From assembly GCA_030833315.1 (NCBI GenBank), contig JAURHM010000005.1, forward strand, positions 24,895 to 88,894: 64,000 nucleotides of DNA, given 5' to 3'. Position numbers and translations under genes: made by a program. The notes below the pieces were generated by a model. It did no database searches and was not told where the DNA came from. It was given only the letters and a program-made list of their open reading frames with translations. This stretch comes from Burkholderiales bacterium (GTDB taxonomy: Bacteria; Pseudomonadota; Gammaproteobacteria; Burkholderiales; SG8-41). Shown here one piece after another: positions 46,552 to 55,593 of the stretch (position 1 is the stretch's first letter; each line of letters begins with the position of its first letter).

Positions 46552-47226
46552 TTACAATATCCCGCGTTCGGCAAAGGACAAAGCACCGTCCCCGGCGACA
46601 ACAAAATGGTCCAGTACGCGCACATCCACCAGCGCCAGAGCCTGCTTCAACGCCGCTGTCAGCGCCTCATCCGCCCGACTCGGCTCAGCGACGCCGGAGG
46701 GATGGTTGTGCGCGAAAATGACTGCAGCAGCGTTGAAATGCAGTGCCCGTTTGACGACTTCGCGGGGATAGACGCTGGTCTGGGTCAGCGTGCCGCGGAA
46801 CAGCTCCTCAGAGGCAACCACGCGGTGCTGGGCATCGAGAAAAACGGCGACGAAGACCTCATGCGGCCGGGCATGAAGCAGCAGGCGCAGATAGTCGCGT
46901 ACGGCACCCGGCGCCGACATCGCCGCGCCCGCCGCCAGTTTCTCGCGCAGCGTGCGTCTTGCGATTTCCAGCGCCGCCTGCAACTGTGCATATTTCGCCG
47001 GCCCGAGTCCTGGCCCGGAACAGAAAGATTCATTGGCGGCACCGGCCAGTGCAGACAGCGAACCGAATCGGGTCAGCTGGTCGCGCGCCAGTTCAACCGC
47101 GCTTTTGCCCTTGATGCCGGTGCGCAGAAAAATCGCCACCAGTTCGGCATCCGACAGCGCCTGCGGCCCCTTGGCGAGGAGTTTCTCGCGGGGACGGTCA
47201 TCCAGCGGCCAGTCGGTAATCGCCAT
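46552..47226 (-). CDS. radC: RadC/JAB-domain DNA-repair-associated protein
   Basis: A 224-residue RadC protein: N-terminal HhH-like region ([24 protein letters not shown]) and a C-terminal MPN/JAB metal domain with HNHPSG and the following Asp. The family is historically called DNA repair, but its biochemical role is unsettled. It is divergent from coaBC across a 106-bp gap. Confidence 0.94.
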   Translation of the reverse strand: MAITDWPLDDRPREKLLAKGPQALSDAELVAIFLRTGIKGKSAVELARDQLTRFGSLSALAGAANESFCSGPGLGPAKYAQLQAALEIARRTLREKLAAGAAMSAPGAVRDYLRLLLHARPHEVFVAVFLDAQHRVVASEELFRGTLTQTSVYPREVVKRALHFNAAAVIFAHNHPSGVAEPSRADEALTAALKQALALVDVRVLDHFVVAGDGALSFAERGIL

Positions 47227-47332
47227 CGCGGTTTCTCCGGGTTGATTCTCAAAAACGCACCAGAACGGCCGCGGTTTACCCGTCGCCGGATTTACAGTTA
47301 CACTTGCCTCCCCCTCACGTGGAAAGCGCTAC

Positions 47333-48553
47333 GTGTCTGATATTGAACGTAAAAATGATCGCAAAAAAGTTCTGCTCGGCCTGACCGGCGGCGTCGCCGC
47401 GTACAAGGCTGCGGAACTGGTGCGCCGGCTCGGCGACCGTGGCATTGAAGTGCATGTGGTGATGACCGAAGCCGCCTGCGGCTTCATCACGCCGGCGACA
47501 CTGCAGGCGCTGTCGGGCCATCCGGTTTACACCAGCATGTGGGACGGCCGCATCGAAAACGGCATGCCGCACATCGAACTGTCGCGCGACAAGGACGCCA
47601 TCGTGGTCGCGCCGGCAACCGCCGACTTCATGGCTAAAGCGGCGCTCGGTCTCGCCGACGATCTGCTGTCGACACTGTGCCTTGCCCGCGACTGTCCGCT
47701 GATTGTCGCGCCGGCAATGAACCGCCAGATGTGGGAACACCCGGCAACGCAGCGCAATGTCGCCCAGCTCAAACGCGACGGCGTTACCATTCTCGGCCCC
47801 GAAAGCGGCGACCAGGCCTGCGGCGAAACCGGCATGGGCCGCATGCTCGAACCGGATACACTGGCCGAAGCGGTCAGCGCTTTCCTTGCACCGAAAATCC
47901 TCAAAGGCAAACGCGTGCTGATGACCGCGGGTCCGACCTTCGAACCGATTGATGCCGTGCGCGGCATCACCAACCGCAGCTCCGGCAAGATGGGTTATGC
48001 ACTGGCGCGCGCGGCCATCGCGGCTGGCGCTGAAGTCACACTGATCTCCGGACCGGTGAGCTTGAACGCCCCCTTCGGCGCCGCTGTGACGCGCGTACAG
48101 ACCGCGGCGGAAATGTTCGAAGCCGTAAAAAAACATGCCGCCAAAGCCGACATTTTCATCGGCGTCGCCGCGGTTGCCGACTACCGCACCAGCGCACCAC
48201 GCAAACACAAGATCAAGAAAACCGAGGAAGACCAGCTGCACATCAGCCTCGTGCCGAACCCGGACATCCTCGGCTGGATCGCCTCGCGCCCGAAGCCGCC
48301 GTTCTGCGTCGGCTTCGCTGCGGAAAGCCGCAACCTCGACGCCTATGCCGACGAAAAACGCCGTCGCAAGAAAGTGCGGCTGATGATCGCCAACCTTGCG
48401 CAGCACGCCATCGGCGCCGACGACAACGAAGTGTCGATGCTCGATGACAACGGCACACATCGCCTGCCGCTCGCATCAAAGGATGTGGTCGCACAACAGA
48501 TTGTTGCCCACATCGCCGGGCTTTGTGATTCAAAAGCACGCAAGTCGAAATAA
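47333..48553 (+). CDS. coaBC: Bifunctional phosphopantothenoylcysteine decarboxylase / phosphopantothenate-cysteine ligase
   Basis: Two consecutive steps of coenzyme A synthesis, 406 residues, starting at a GTG with GGAAAG upstream. The flavin decarboxylase half (1-190) shows LTGGVAAYKAAELVRRL, GMPHIELSRD with the catalytic His, and PAMNRQMW. The synthetase half shows TAGPTFEPIDAVRGITNRSSGKMGYALA. panB and panC are elsewhere in the window, so much of the CoA pathway is present. Confidence 0.96.
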   Translation: MSDIERKNDRKKVLLGLTGGVAAYKAAELVRRLGDRGIEVHVVMTEAACGFITPATLQALSGHPVYTSMWDGRIENGMPHIELSRDKDAIVVAPATADFMAKAALGLADDLLSTLCLARDCPLIVAPAMNRQMWEHPATQRNVAQLKRDGVTILGPESGDQACGETGMGRMLEPDTLAEAVSAFLAPKILKGKRVLMTAGPTFEPIDAVRGITNRSSGKMGYALARAAIAAGAEVTLISGPVSLNAPFGAAVTRVQTAAEMFEAVKKHAAKADIFIGVAAVADYRTSAPRKHKIKKTEEDQLHISLVPNPDILGWIASRPKPPFCVGFAAESRNLDAYADEKRRRKKVRLMIANLAQHAIGADDNEVSMLDDNGTHRLPLASKDVVAQQIVAHIAGLCDSKARKSK

Positions 48554-48613
48554 CCGGATACCCCTGAGCCGTCACCGGCCCAGGCGATCAACACGACACC
48601 ACCCACTGCGCCC

Positions 48614-49063
48614 ATGAAATCCATCGACGTCAAAATCCTCGACCCGCGCCTGCGCGACCAGCTGCCGCAATACGCAACCCCCGGCTCCGCCGGACTCGAC
48701 CTGCGCGCCTGCCTTGATGCGCCGCTGACGCTGAACCCCGGACAGACCGCGCTGATTCCCGCGGGCATGGCCATTCACATTGCCGATCAGGGACTCGCGG
48801 CGATGATCCTGCCGCGCTCGGGCCTTGGCCACAAACACGGCATCGTGCTCGGCAATCTGGTCGGTCTGATCGATTCGGACTATCAGGGTCAACTCTTCGT
48901 CTCGACCTGGAACCGCGGCCATGCCGCCTTCACCATCAACCCGCTGGAACGACTGGCGCAGCTGGTGATCGTTCCCGTGGTTCAGGTCGCATTCAACGTG
49001 GTTGATGACTTCGAAGCCTCTCACCGCGGTGCCGGCGGTTTCGGCAGTACCGGCAAGGGCTGA
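48614..49063 (+). CDS. dut: dUTP diphosphatase
   Basis: Trimeric dUTPase, 149 residues: [12 protein letters not shown] (motif 1), [12 protein letters not shown] (2), [13 protein letters not shown] (3), and the C-terminal arm [10 protein letters not shown] (5). It removes dUTP and supplies dUMP. It follows coaBC as in many proteobacteria, and cbiX starts 2 bp after its stop. Confidence 0.97.
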   Translation: MKSIDVKILDPRLRDQLPQYATPGSAGLDLRACLDAPLTLNPGQTALIPAGMAIHIADQGLAAMILPRSGLGHKHGIVLGNLVGLIDSDYQGQLFVSTWNRGHAAFTINPLERLAQLVIVPVVQVAFNVVDDFEASHRGAGGFGSTGKG

Positions 49064-49064
49064 C

Positions 49065-49451
49065 ATGTCGCAGACCTCTGGCTTGGTATTGTTCGCGCAC
49101 GGCGCGCGCGACCCCGAATGGGCGGAACCCTTCCGCGCCATTGCCGCGCGTGTCGCCGCAACCCGTCCTGATTTCACGGTCCGCCTGGCCTTCCTGGAAT
49201 TCCAGAAACCGGCGCTTGCCGATGCCATCACTGAACTTGTCGCAGCGGGTAATCAGCGTATCCGCATCGCCCCCCTGTTCATGGCTCAGGGCGGTCACCT
49301 GAAAAATGACGTACCCAAACTGCTCGACGACATCCGTATCCGTCATCCCGCAGTAAAACTGGATCTGTTACCCGCCATCGGCGAGGTTGCCGAACTGCGC
49401 GACGCCATCGCGCACTGGCTGATCAAGGCCGCACCGGAGATTCCCGCATGA
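49065..49451 (+). CDS. CbiX-type sirohydrochlorin chelatase, short form
   Basis: A 128-residue single-domain class II chelatase; the metal His are in LFAHGARDPEW and AQGGHLKNDV. Short CbiX proteins insert Co2+ or Fe2+ (SirB-like) into sirohydrochlorin for cobalamin or siroheme. No other corrinoid gene is nearby, but a B12-binding radical SAM enzyme lies at 61338. It overlaps the next gene by four bases. Confidence 0.88.
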   Translation: MSQTSGLVLFAHGARDPEWAEPFRAIAARVAATRPDFTVRLAFLEFQKPALADAITELVAAGNQRIRIAPLFMAQGGHLKNDVPKLLDDIRIRHPAVKLDLLPAIGEVAELRDAIAHWLIKAAPEIPA

Positions 49452-49894
49452 AACGCATCTTTCTCAGCATGACCTTTTGCCTGACCTTTTCTTTTGTTGC
49501 CTTTTCCGCAAACGCGGAAATGCCGCTGATCGAACTCAAGGCAGGCAAACAGAAATTGACCGCGGAGGTTGCCAATACCGATCCCGATCGCATACAGGGT
49601 CTGATGCACCGGCGCATGCTTCCCGAGAACCGCGGCATGCTGTTCGTTTTCCCGAACATCGGCTACCACGGCATCTGGATGAAAAACACCTTCATCCCGC
49701 TGTCGGTGGCCTTCATCGACGACAAGGGGGTGATCGTCAATATCGAGGACATGCAGCCGAATACCCTCGACGCGCACAACGCGAAACAGCCGGTACGTTA
49801 TGCGCTGGAAATGAACCTGGGCTGGTTCCGCAAACACGGTATCGCCCCCGGCACGAAACTCGAGGGTCTCGACAGGGCGCCGCCGCCGCGCTGA
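49448..49894 (+). CDS. DUF192 family exported protein
   Basis: A 148-residue protein with a signal peptide (LSMTFCLTFSFVAFSANAE) and a DUF192 domain containing RIQGLMHRRMLPENRGMLFVF and GIWMKNTFIPLSVAFID. Members are small periplasmic beta-barrels of unknown function. It is coupled to cbiX. Confidence 0.9.
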   Translation: MKRIFLSMTFCLTFSFVAFSANAEMPLIELKAGKQKLTAEVANTDPDRIQGLMHRRMLPENRGMLFVFPNIGYHGIWMKNTFIPLSVAFIDDKGVIVNIEDMQPNTLDAHNAKQPVRYALEMNLGWFRKHGIAPGTKLEGLDRAPPPR

Positions 49895-49906
49895 AACGCC
49901 GGCAAT

Positions 49907-49938
49907 AAAAAAGCCCGGGGATCACCCGGGCTTTTTTT
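49907..49938. terminator. Bidirectional terminator
   Basis: AAAAAAGCCCGGG pairs with CCCGGGCTTTTTT around a short loop, between the DUF192 gene and the convergent PuuD-like gene. U-runs exist in both directions. Confidence 0.9.
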
Positions 49939-49956
49939 ACGGCTGAAACCTCTGTT

Positions 49957-50544
49957 TTACAGGCCGCCGTTCTGCTGGGCCACCATGCAAAACAGCATGG
50001 GCACCGACAGCATAGTGTTGAAGCGTGAAGCCAGCATCGCGAGGCGTGCCGCTGCCGCCTTCGCCGGCGCCTCGACAGTAACGATACCGAGCGCCTTTTT
50101 CTGGTTCGGCCAGATGATGAACCATACGTTGAAGGCCATGATCAGGGCCAGCCACATGCCGATGCCGATCGCAGTGAACGGTTTGCCGAACATCAGCGCG
50201 GTGCCGAGATAGCCGTTCATTGAAGCAACGATCAGGCCGGTAATCACCGTGGCCAGTGCGGCCCAGCGGAACCAGAAAAGTGCGGTCGGCGCGATGACTT
50301 TGCCGATAGCCGGTTTCTGCTCATCGGGAATCTTGGCCATCGACGGAATCTGCACAAAGTTGAAGTACCACAGCAGGCCGATCCACATCACACCGGCCAT
50401 CACATGCAGCCAGCGGAACAGAAAAGCGAACCAGGCGTGGTCACCGCCACGCGCACCGGCGCCGCCAGTGGCGACAATAAGAACAACGAGAATGATGAAA
50501 CCTGCGAGGATGGTACGTCCCAGAGACTGGAATATGGCTCCCAT
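49957..50544 (-). CDS. PuuD-like urate hydroxylase membrane domain protein
   Basis: A 195-residue integral membrane protein. Family hallmarks of the Urate_ox_N domain are WLHVMAGVMWIGLLWYFNFVQIP and FNVWFIIWPNQKKAL. Described PuuD urate hydroxylases carry an additional C-terminal cytochrome c domain, absent here: the protein ends after its last helix (VPMLFCMVAQQNGGL). An electron acceptor encoded elsewhere, or a different function, is needed. No other uric-acid gene is near. Confidence 0.75.
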   Translation of the reverse strand: MGAIFQSLGRTILAGFIILVVLIVATGGAGARGGDHAWFAFLFRWLHVMAGVMWIGLLWYFNFVQIPSMAKIPDEQKPAIGKVIAPTALFWFRWAALATVITGLIVASMNGYLGTALMFGKPFTAIGIGMWLALIMAFNVWFIIWPNQKKALGIVTVEAPAKAAAARLAMLASRFNTMLSVPMLFCMVAQQNGGL

Positions 50545-50620
50545 GCGTGCACTCCTTTCACTGCGTAATTGTTATGGACCAACCAGAGCAAAATCAGCGC
50601 GCAGTCTAGCACAGCGACGC

Positions 50621-50647
50621 GCCGTCAAGGCCAAAGGCCATGACGGC
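50621..50647 (-). other. Strong hairpin between ybiB and the PuuD-like gene
   Basis: GCCGTCA-A-GGCC/GGCC-A-TGACGGC around an AAA loop forms an 11-bp, nearly perfect stem on either strand. No U-run follows, so it may act as an mRNA 3' stability element or a weak terminator. Confidence 0.5.
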
Positions 50648-50679
50648 GGCAGGGGAAAATCCGCAGAATAAGCAACCGG

Positions 50680-51648
50680 TCAGGCGGCAGCGAGGCTGCC
50701 GGTTTCCACGGCCACTATGGCTTTGGCCTGATTCAGATCCTGCGCATAACCGGCGCCGTAGAGGCAGCAGGCAATCTGGTTGGCGATCGGCGCCGGCATC
50801 GGGATGCGACCTTCAAGTACACCGGTAATCCATAGTGCAGTGCCCTTAAGGTCCTGCGCCGCCGGCAACGGATGGGCGCAACGCGGCGTCGCTTCGGCAT
50901 CGAACAGCATACGCACGGCACCTTCGGTCACCAGAGTCATCGCCGGCCGGCATTGCGCATCGACCACGGCATCGCCGTCGAGTGATTCAAACAGCAGCGC
51001 GGTGGTACCTGTTTCGCAGATCAGCGATTGCAGCATCACGCATTCACGTGCGCCGGATGCGGGAATCAGATGTAGGGATTCACCGCCGAAGGGATCGGCC
51101 AGACGCGCCAGCAGGCGCGCCAGCGTGCCGCCGCCGAGGCGGGCGCGCAAGGCCAGCAGATCGGCAATTGCCGGCGATACCGCTCCGGTCGGCAGAAACA
51201 CCGACTGCCCTGCGCCCAGCGCCTGCTGCGCTTGGGCAAAACTCGCAATGGGCATGATGCCCAGTTCGCGGAACAGATAAGCCGATGCAACGCCGCTGCC
51301 GCCGCTCAGCGCGCCATGCACCAGCACGGGAATGCCGATCCGCCGCAGGCTGATCGCCAGTAACGGCGCGAGATCGGGTTGATGCTTTGCAGTACCGTAA
51401 ACCGGCATCAGCACCGGCCGCCATTGCGTCGCCGGCGTAGTCGCATGAAACACGCGTGTCGACAATGCCGCCAGCACGCCGTGCAGTTCCTGCTGGGTCA
51501 ATGCGCGCTGTTCGAGCAGCACCAGCAGGCCGCCCATTTCCAGTTCGGAAACCCCGCCATCAAAAATGGCCGAGAACAATGTTTCCGCTTCGTACTCCGA
51601 CAGCGACTGTTGCGCCGCCAGCAGTTCGATCAGGTGTGCCCAGTTCAT
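50680..51648 (-). CDS. ybiB: YbiB/TrpD2-like DNA-binding protein
   Basis: A 322-residue member of the anthranilate phosphoribosyltransferase-like (TrpD2/YbiB) family. The ATG at 51648 follows GAGGAG. The N-terminal helical bundle (SEYEAETLFSAIFDGGVSELEMGGLLVLL) and NP-III domain are clear. The PRPP and glycine-rich motifs of true TrpD are degenerate (VHGALSGGSGVASAYLF). E. coli YbiB binds DNA and is LexA-regulated; the role is otherwise unknown. Confidence 0.85.
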   Translation of the reverse strand: MNWAHLIELLAAQQSLSEYEAETLFSAIFDGGVSELEMGGLLVLLEQRALTQQELHGVLAALSTRVFHATTPATQWRPVLMPVYGTAKHQPDLAPLLAISLRRIGIPVLVHGALSGGSGVASAYLFRELGIMPIASFAQAQQALGAGQSVFLPTGAVSPAIADLLALRARLGGGTLARLLARLADPFGGESLHLIPASGARECVMLQSLICETGTTALLFESLDGDAVVDAQCRPAMTLVTEGAVRMLFDAEATPRCAHPLPAAQDLKGTALWITGVLEGRIPMPAPIANQIACCLYGAGYAQDLNQAKAIVAVETGSLAAA

Positions 51649-51987
51649 GCTGCGCTCCTCCGGTATTGATGACCGTTGGTTTCTGGGCTGTCTATGAGCA
51701 ACCGCCGTGCCATATGCCGCAAACCCCTGTTGCCCCTGAAAACCACCGGGATACACAGGAATCCGCCGCGTTACGGTGCGGCAACCGACGCGATTGCTTT
51801 ATTTTGGTGCCGGACTTCTTATGTTGCGCCGCAAAAGAAACGGGCCATGAATGTCCTCCCGCAGGACATTGGATCGCGGCTGAAACCCGGCAGCATCAAC
51901 CAGCGCCGGCCAGGCAAAAGAAAAGGGCATACCGGAACCGGTACGCCCTTCCCGCTGCAGCGCCGGAAGCGCCGCTTGTTATCGCGA
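51649..51987. other. Intergenic region between ybiB and psiF
   Basis: This 339-bp region holds the ybiB upstream sequence, a small hairpin (AATGTCCT/AGGACATT near 51848-51868) and the psiF terminator. Open frames crossing it on the plus strand are shadows of psiF. I see no gene in it. Confidence 0.5.
51925..51948 (-). terminator. Terminator of the PsiF gene
   Basis: GGGCGTACCGG and CCGGTATGCCC (minus-strand reading, one mismatch) are followed by a U-rich run (CTTTTCTTTT). It lies 40 bp after the psiF stop. Confidence 0.75.
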
Positions 51988-52383
51988 TCAGCCTTTGAGG
52001 CAGCTGCTCATGAATTTCTTGCGCTCATCGCCAGCTTTGCCTTCGGCCTTGGCGCTGCAATCCTTCATGCGATCCTGCTGCTTCTTCTGCGCCGCGCTCG
52101 GCTCTTTCTTGCCGTCTTCGCCTTTCAGGCAGGAACTCATGAACTTCTTGCGGTCATCGCCCGACTTGCCTTCAGCCTTGCCGCTGCAATCCTTCATGCG
52201 CTCCTGCTGTTTCTTCTGCGCTTCGCTCGGCTCTTTCTTGGCTTTCTCGACAGCAGGTGCTGCTTTTTTCTCGGCAGCAGGCACCGCTTTTTTGGCTTCG
52301 GCTTTAACGTCAGCCTTGTCTTGCGCATGCGCGGTGGACAGGGCGAACAGGGCACAAATTGCGGCAGCGATCAGTTGTTTCAT
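51988..52383 (-). CDS. PsiF repeat-containing exported protein
   Basis: A 131-residue protein with a signal peptide (IAAAICALFALSTAHAQ), an Ala/Lys-rich segment, and two PsiF repeats, each about 37 residues ending CxKGEDGK or CLKG: QQERMKDCSGKAEGKSG and QQDRMKDCSAKAEGKAG. Two Cys per repeat suggest periplasmic disulfides. E. coli psiF is phosphate-starvation induced; no PHO box was identified here. Confidence 0.9.
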   Translation of the reverse strand: MKQLIAAAICALFALSTAHAQDKADVKAEAKKAVPAAEKKAAPAVEKAKKEPSEAQKKQQERMKDCSGKAEGKSGDDRKKFMSSCLKGEDGKKEPSAAQKKQQDRMKDCSAKAEGKAGDERKKFMSSCLKG

Positions 52384-52493
52384 GGAAACCTCCTCAGAAA
52401 ATTCTTAAAACTCAATAAAAACAATGTTTTATCAAGATCCGCTGCCGCCACACCGGCCACGCAGTCCGATGCTCACTTTAACGCCGCCCGGTT

Positions 52494-53507
52494 TCATGCG
52501 GATGACAGTGCGAAGGCATCGGCCAGCAATTCATAGGAATGCAGACGTGAGTCGTAGTCACCGGTGATGGTAATCACCATCAGTTCATCCGCCTCAAACT
52601 CGGCTTTGATCTCCAGCAGTCGCTGTTTGACGACATCCGGCGTGCCGAGCACGACGCGCCGGCTGTGGTGCGCAATGCGCTGACGGTCGGTATCGGTGTA
52701 CGGATAACGCTCCGCCTCTTCCAATGTCGGCACCGGTGCATTGACGCCGTAATCCATATTCAGCCGGCGCAGGTTGACGCTCTGCGACAGACGCTGCGCC
52801 TGCTCCTGGGTATCGGCACAGATCACGAACACGCAGACCATCGCCTGCGGCTGCGGCTCGCGTGGTGACGGCTGATAACGCTTTTTGTAATCGCGCATCA
52901 CGACGTCGCCCCCGCGCGCACTGATGAAATGCGCAAACGCAAAACGCAAACCGAGCTGCGCCGCCAGCGCGCCGCTGTAGTCCGATGAACCGAGCAGATA
53001 AATCTGCGGGCTGGTCGGCCCCGCCGGCTGCGCTTTCACCTGACGGAAGGGATGATCATCGGGCATGTCATCGTCAAGAAAGGCCGTGAGGTATTGCACC
53101 TGATCCGGAAAATCGTCGGCCGAGGGATAACGCCCCTGCCCCATCGCCATCGCCGTCGCCTGGTCACCGCCCGGCGCACGGCCGATGCCCAGATCAATGC
53201 GCCCCGGGAACAGCGCCTCGAGCATGCGGAACTGCTCGGCAATTTTTAAAGGACTGTAGTAAGGCAGCAGTACGCCGCCGGTACCGACACGGATTTTTGA
53301 AGTGGCCGAAGCCAGCCGTGTGATCAGGATTTCCGGGCAGGGATCGGCCAGCGCCATGATCGAGTGATGCTCGGCGCACCAGTACCGGTAAAAACCCATC
53401 TGCTCAGCGGCCTGCGCCAGACGCAAGGTCTGCTGGATCGCCTGCTGCGGCGTGTGACCGCTGATCACCGGCGACTGATCGAGGACGCTGAGTTTCAAAG
53501 CAGCCAT
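52494..53507 (-). CDS. LLM-class flavin-dependent oxidoreductase
   Basis: Luciferase-like monooxygenase family member, 337 residues from the ATG at 53507 (MAALKLSVLDQSPV). Seen: YRYWCAEHHSIMALADPCPEI, IRVGTGGVLLPYYSPLKIAEQF, and GRIDLGIGRAPGGDQ. This subgroup (MsnO8/YhbW-like) uses FMNH2; its natural substrate is unknown. The gene starts 2 bp after the HDAC-like gene stop on the same strand. Confidence 0.9.
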   Translation of the reverse strand: MAALKLSVLDQSPVISGHTPQQAIQQTLRLAQAAEQMGFYRYWCAEHHSIMALADPCPEILITRLASATSKIRVGTGGVLLPYYSPLKIAEQFRMLEALFPGRIDLGIGRAPGGDQATAMAMGQGRYPSADDFPDQVQYLTAFLDDDMPDDHPFRQVKAQPAGPTSPQIYLLGSSDYSGALAAQLGLRFAFAHFISARGGDVVMRDYKKRYQPSPREPQPQAMVCVFVICADTQEQAQRLSQSVNLRRLNMDYGVNAPVPTLEEAERYPYTDTDRQRIAHHSRRVVLGTPDVVKQRLLEIKAEFEADELMVITITGDYDSRLHSYELLADAFALSSA

Positions 53508-53509
53508 CC

Positions 53510-54466
53510 TTATTTCTCGGAACCGCGGATAAACGCATCCAGCACGCCGCACCAACCCAGCGCGAGATTGGTCCGGTTATAACCGCCGCCGCCGAATCCC
53601 ATGATGCGGCCCTGGCACATTTCATTGGCCAGCACACACAGCCGCCGCGCCGCGTGCGCATGGGTTTCCGGCGTGTACTGCAGATGCGCCAGCGGATCGC
53701 CGGCGATGCTGTCCGCGCCTGCCTGAAACACGATGAACTCCGGCTTGTGCGCGCGCAGATGCGCCTCCACACGCTCCCACTCGGCGAGGAACTCGACGTT
53801 GCCCGAACCCGGTTTCATCGGAATATTCAGCTTGAGTCCCGCACCTGGCCCCTTGCCGCGCTCGGTTTCTGCACCGGTGCCCGGATACAGAAAACGCCCG
53901 TCCTCATGGATGTCGGCATAAACCAGATCAGGGTCGGATTCGTAGGGGTAATACAGCCCGTCGCCGTGATGCACGTCGATATCAACGTAAGCCACACGCT
54001 GGATACCGTATTGCGAACGCAGCGTATCGATCACCACGCCACAATCGTTGAACACGCAAAAGCCTGCCGCATTGTCGCGTGAGGCATGATGCAGGCCGCC
54101 GATCGGCTGGAAGGTGCGCAGGACATCTCCGGCCATGATGCGCGACAGCCCGTCGAGTGCCGCACCGACGACATGCGCGCTGGCCTCGTACACGCCGGGG
54201 AAGGCCGGCGTGTCGCCGTAATCAATCGACCCGTGACCCTGATCCGATAACTGGTGCACTCGCTGCACATGATCTTCGCCATGAAAGCGCGCGATCTCTT
54301 CGGCCGTTGCTGCACGCGAACCAGACAGTGCGGCCGAATGATCGAGCTTCTGCTTGGTTGCTTCTTTCCAGAACGCATCCTGCCGGTCCGGTCCCCAGGG
54401 ATGACCGTCGGGAAAACCGTAACGGCCCAGCGCCTCATCGACATACAACGCTACTTCATTCCGCAT
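53510..54466 (-). CDS. Histone-deacetylase-fold amidohydrolase
   Basis: A 318-residue zinc deacetylase of the arginase-deacetylase fold. Active-site pieces: IGGLHHASRDNAAGFCVFND (tandem His), YVDIDVHHGDGLYYPY (zinc Asp and His), FQAGADSIAGDPL (second zinc Asp), and GGGGYNRTN near the end. Bacterial members act on acetylpolyamines or acetoin-related or acetyl-lysine substrates; it is not assigned. It is tightly linked to the LLM and radical SAM genes. Confidence 0.9.
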   Translation of the reverse strand: MRNEVALYVDEALGRYGFPDGHPWGPDRQDAFWKEATKQKLDHSAALSGSRAATAEEIARFHGEDHVQRVHQLSDQGHGSIDYGDTPAFPGVYEASAHVVGAALDGLSRIMAGDVLRTFQPIGGLHHASRDNAAGFCVFNDCGVVIDTLRSQYGIQRVAYVDIDVHHGDGLYYPYESDPDLVYADIHEDGRFLYPGTGAETERGKGPGAGLKLNIPMKPGSGNVEFLAEWERVEAHLRAHKPEFIVFQAGADSIAGDPLAHLQYTPETHAHAARRLCVLANEMCQGRIMGFGGGGYNRTNLALGWCGVLDAFIRGSEK

Positions 54467-54487
54467 GACTACTCCTCCAGTATTTCC

Positions 54488-55591
54488 CTAGAACAGACTA
54501 CCCTGTTTAACCGCGCCGGGCACCCGGAATTGAGAGGTGTCACGCTGCATGCCCTCACCGCGCCGCGCCTGGTTCAACCCGGCCTTTTTGCAGGCAATGT
54601 CAAAACGCCGCGCGAGGATATGCGCGAACTCGCCGTCGCCCCGCATGCGGCTGCCGAATTCCGGATCGTTGTCCCGCCCGCCGCGCATCGCCTGTACGCG
54701 GCTCATCACATGCGCGGCCTTCAGCGGATAATTTCGCTCGAGCCATTCGCGGAACAGCGTTTTCACTTCGAAAGGCAGGCGCATCAGGATGTACGCCGAA
54801 CGCTGCGCACCGTGCTCAGCCGCTGCCGCAACAATCGCCTCGATTTCCTGATCATTCAGGAAGGGCACCACCGGCGCCACCATCACGCCGACCGGAATGC
54901 CGGCATCCGCCAGCGCACGCACCGCCTGCAGCCGCCGTGAAGGCGCGGTGCAGCGCGGCTCCATGCGCCGCGCCAGTTCATGATCCAGAGATGTCACCGA
55001 CAAAAACACCTCCGCGAGCCCTTTCGCCGCCATCGGCCCGAGGATGTCGATGTCGCGTTCGACCATTGCGTTTTTGGTGACAATACCCACCGGCTGGTTG
55101 AACTCAGCACAGACTTCAAGGATGCCGCGGGTGATACCACGCGAACGCTCGGCTGGCTGATAAGGGTCCGTGTTGGCACCAAGCGCAATCAATTCACATT
55201 TGTGGCCGGGCTTGGATAATTCTTTGCGCAGCAACTCCGGCGCATTGATCTTGGCAAAGATCTTCGTTTCGAAATCAATGCCCGGAGACAGGTTGCGATA
55301 GGCATGACTGGGGCGCGCATAACAATAAATGCAGCCGTGCTCACAGCCCTGGTAGGGGTTTATCGATTGGGTAAAGGGAATGTCCGGCGAATCGTTGCGC
55401 GCGATGATCGACTTTGCGCGCTCATCGGTCACCACGGTTTTCAGCGCACGCTCTTCGTCCTGCGCAGCGCTTTCCCACCCGTCGTCATAACCCTCGCGCC
55501 CGACCTGCTCAAAGCGCCCTTCGGGATTGACGCCAGCGCCGCGCCCCTTGCGCGGATCGGCATGTTTGCCGGTCAGCGTCCGCAGCGGCAT
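54488..55591 (-). CDS. PA0069-family radical SAM protein
   Basis: A 367-residue radical SAM enzyme. The cluster motif is CEHGCIYCYARPSHAY preceded by NPYQG. The segment LGANTDPYQPAE is typical of the PA0069/SplB-like group. A basic Gly/Arg-rich start (GKHADPRKGRGAGVNPEGRFE) is also typical. Function is unknown; some similarity to spore-photoproduct lyase suggests nucleic-acid work. Its stop lies 21 bp from the HDAC-like gene. Confidence 0.9.
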   Translation of the reverse strand: MPLRTLTGKHADPRKGRGAGVNPEGRFEQVGREGYDDGWESAAQDEERALKTVVTDERAKSIIARNDSPDIPFTQSINPYQGCEHGCIYCYARPSHAYRNLSPGIDFETKIFAKINAPELLRKELSKPGHKCELIALGANTDPYQPAERSRGITRGILEVCAEFNQPVGIVTKNAMVERDIDILGPMAAKGLAEVFLSVTSLDHELARRMEPRCTAPSRRLQAVRALADAGIPVGVMVAPVVPFLNDQEIEAIVAAAAEHGAQRSAYILMRLPFEVKTLFREWLERNYPLKAAHVMSRVQAMRGGRDNDPEFGSRMRGDGEFAHILARRFDIACKKAGLNQARRGEGMQRDTSQFRVPGAVKQGSLF

Positions 55592-55593
55592 GG

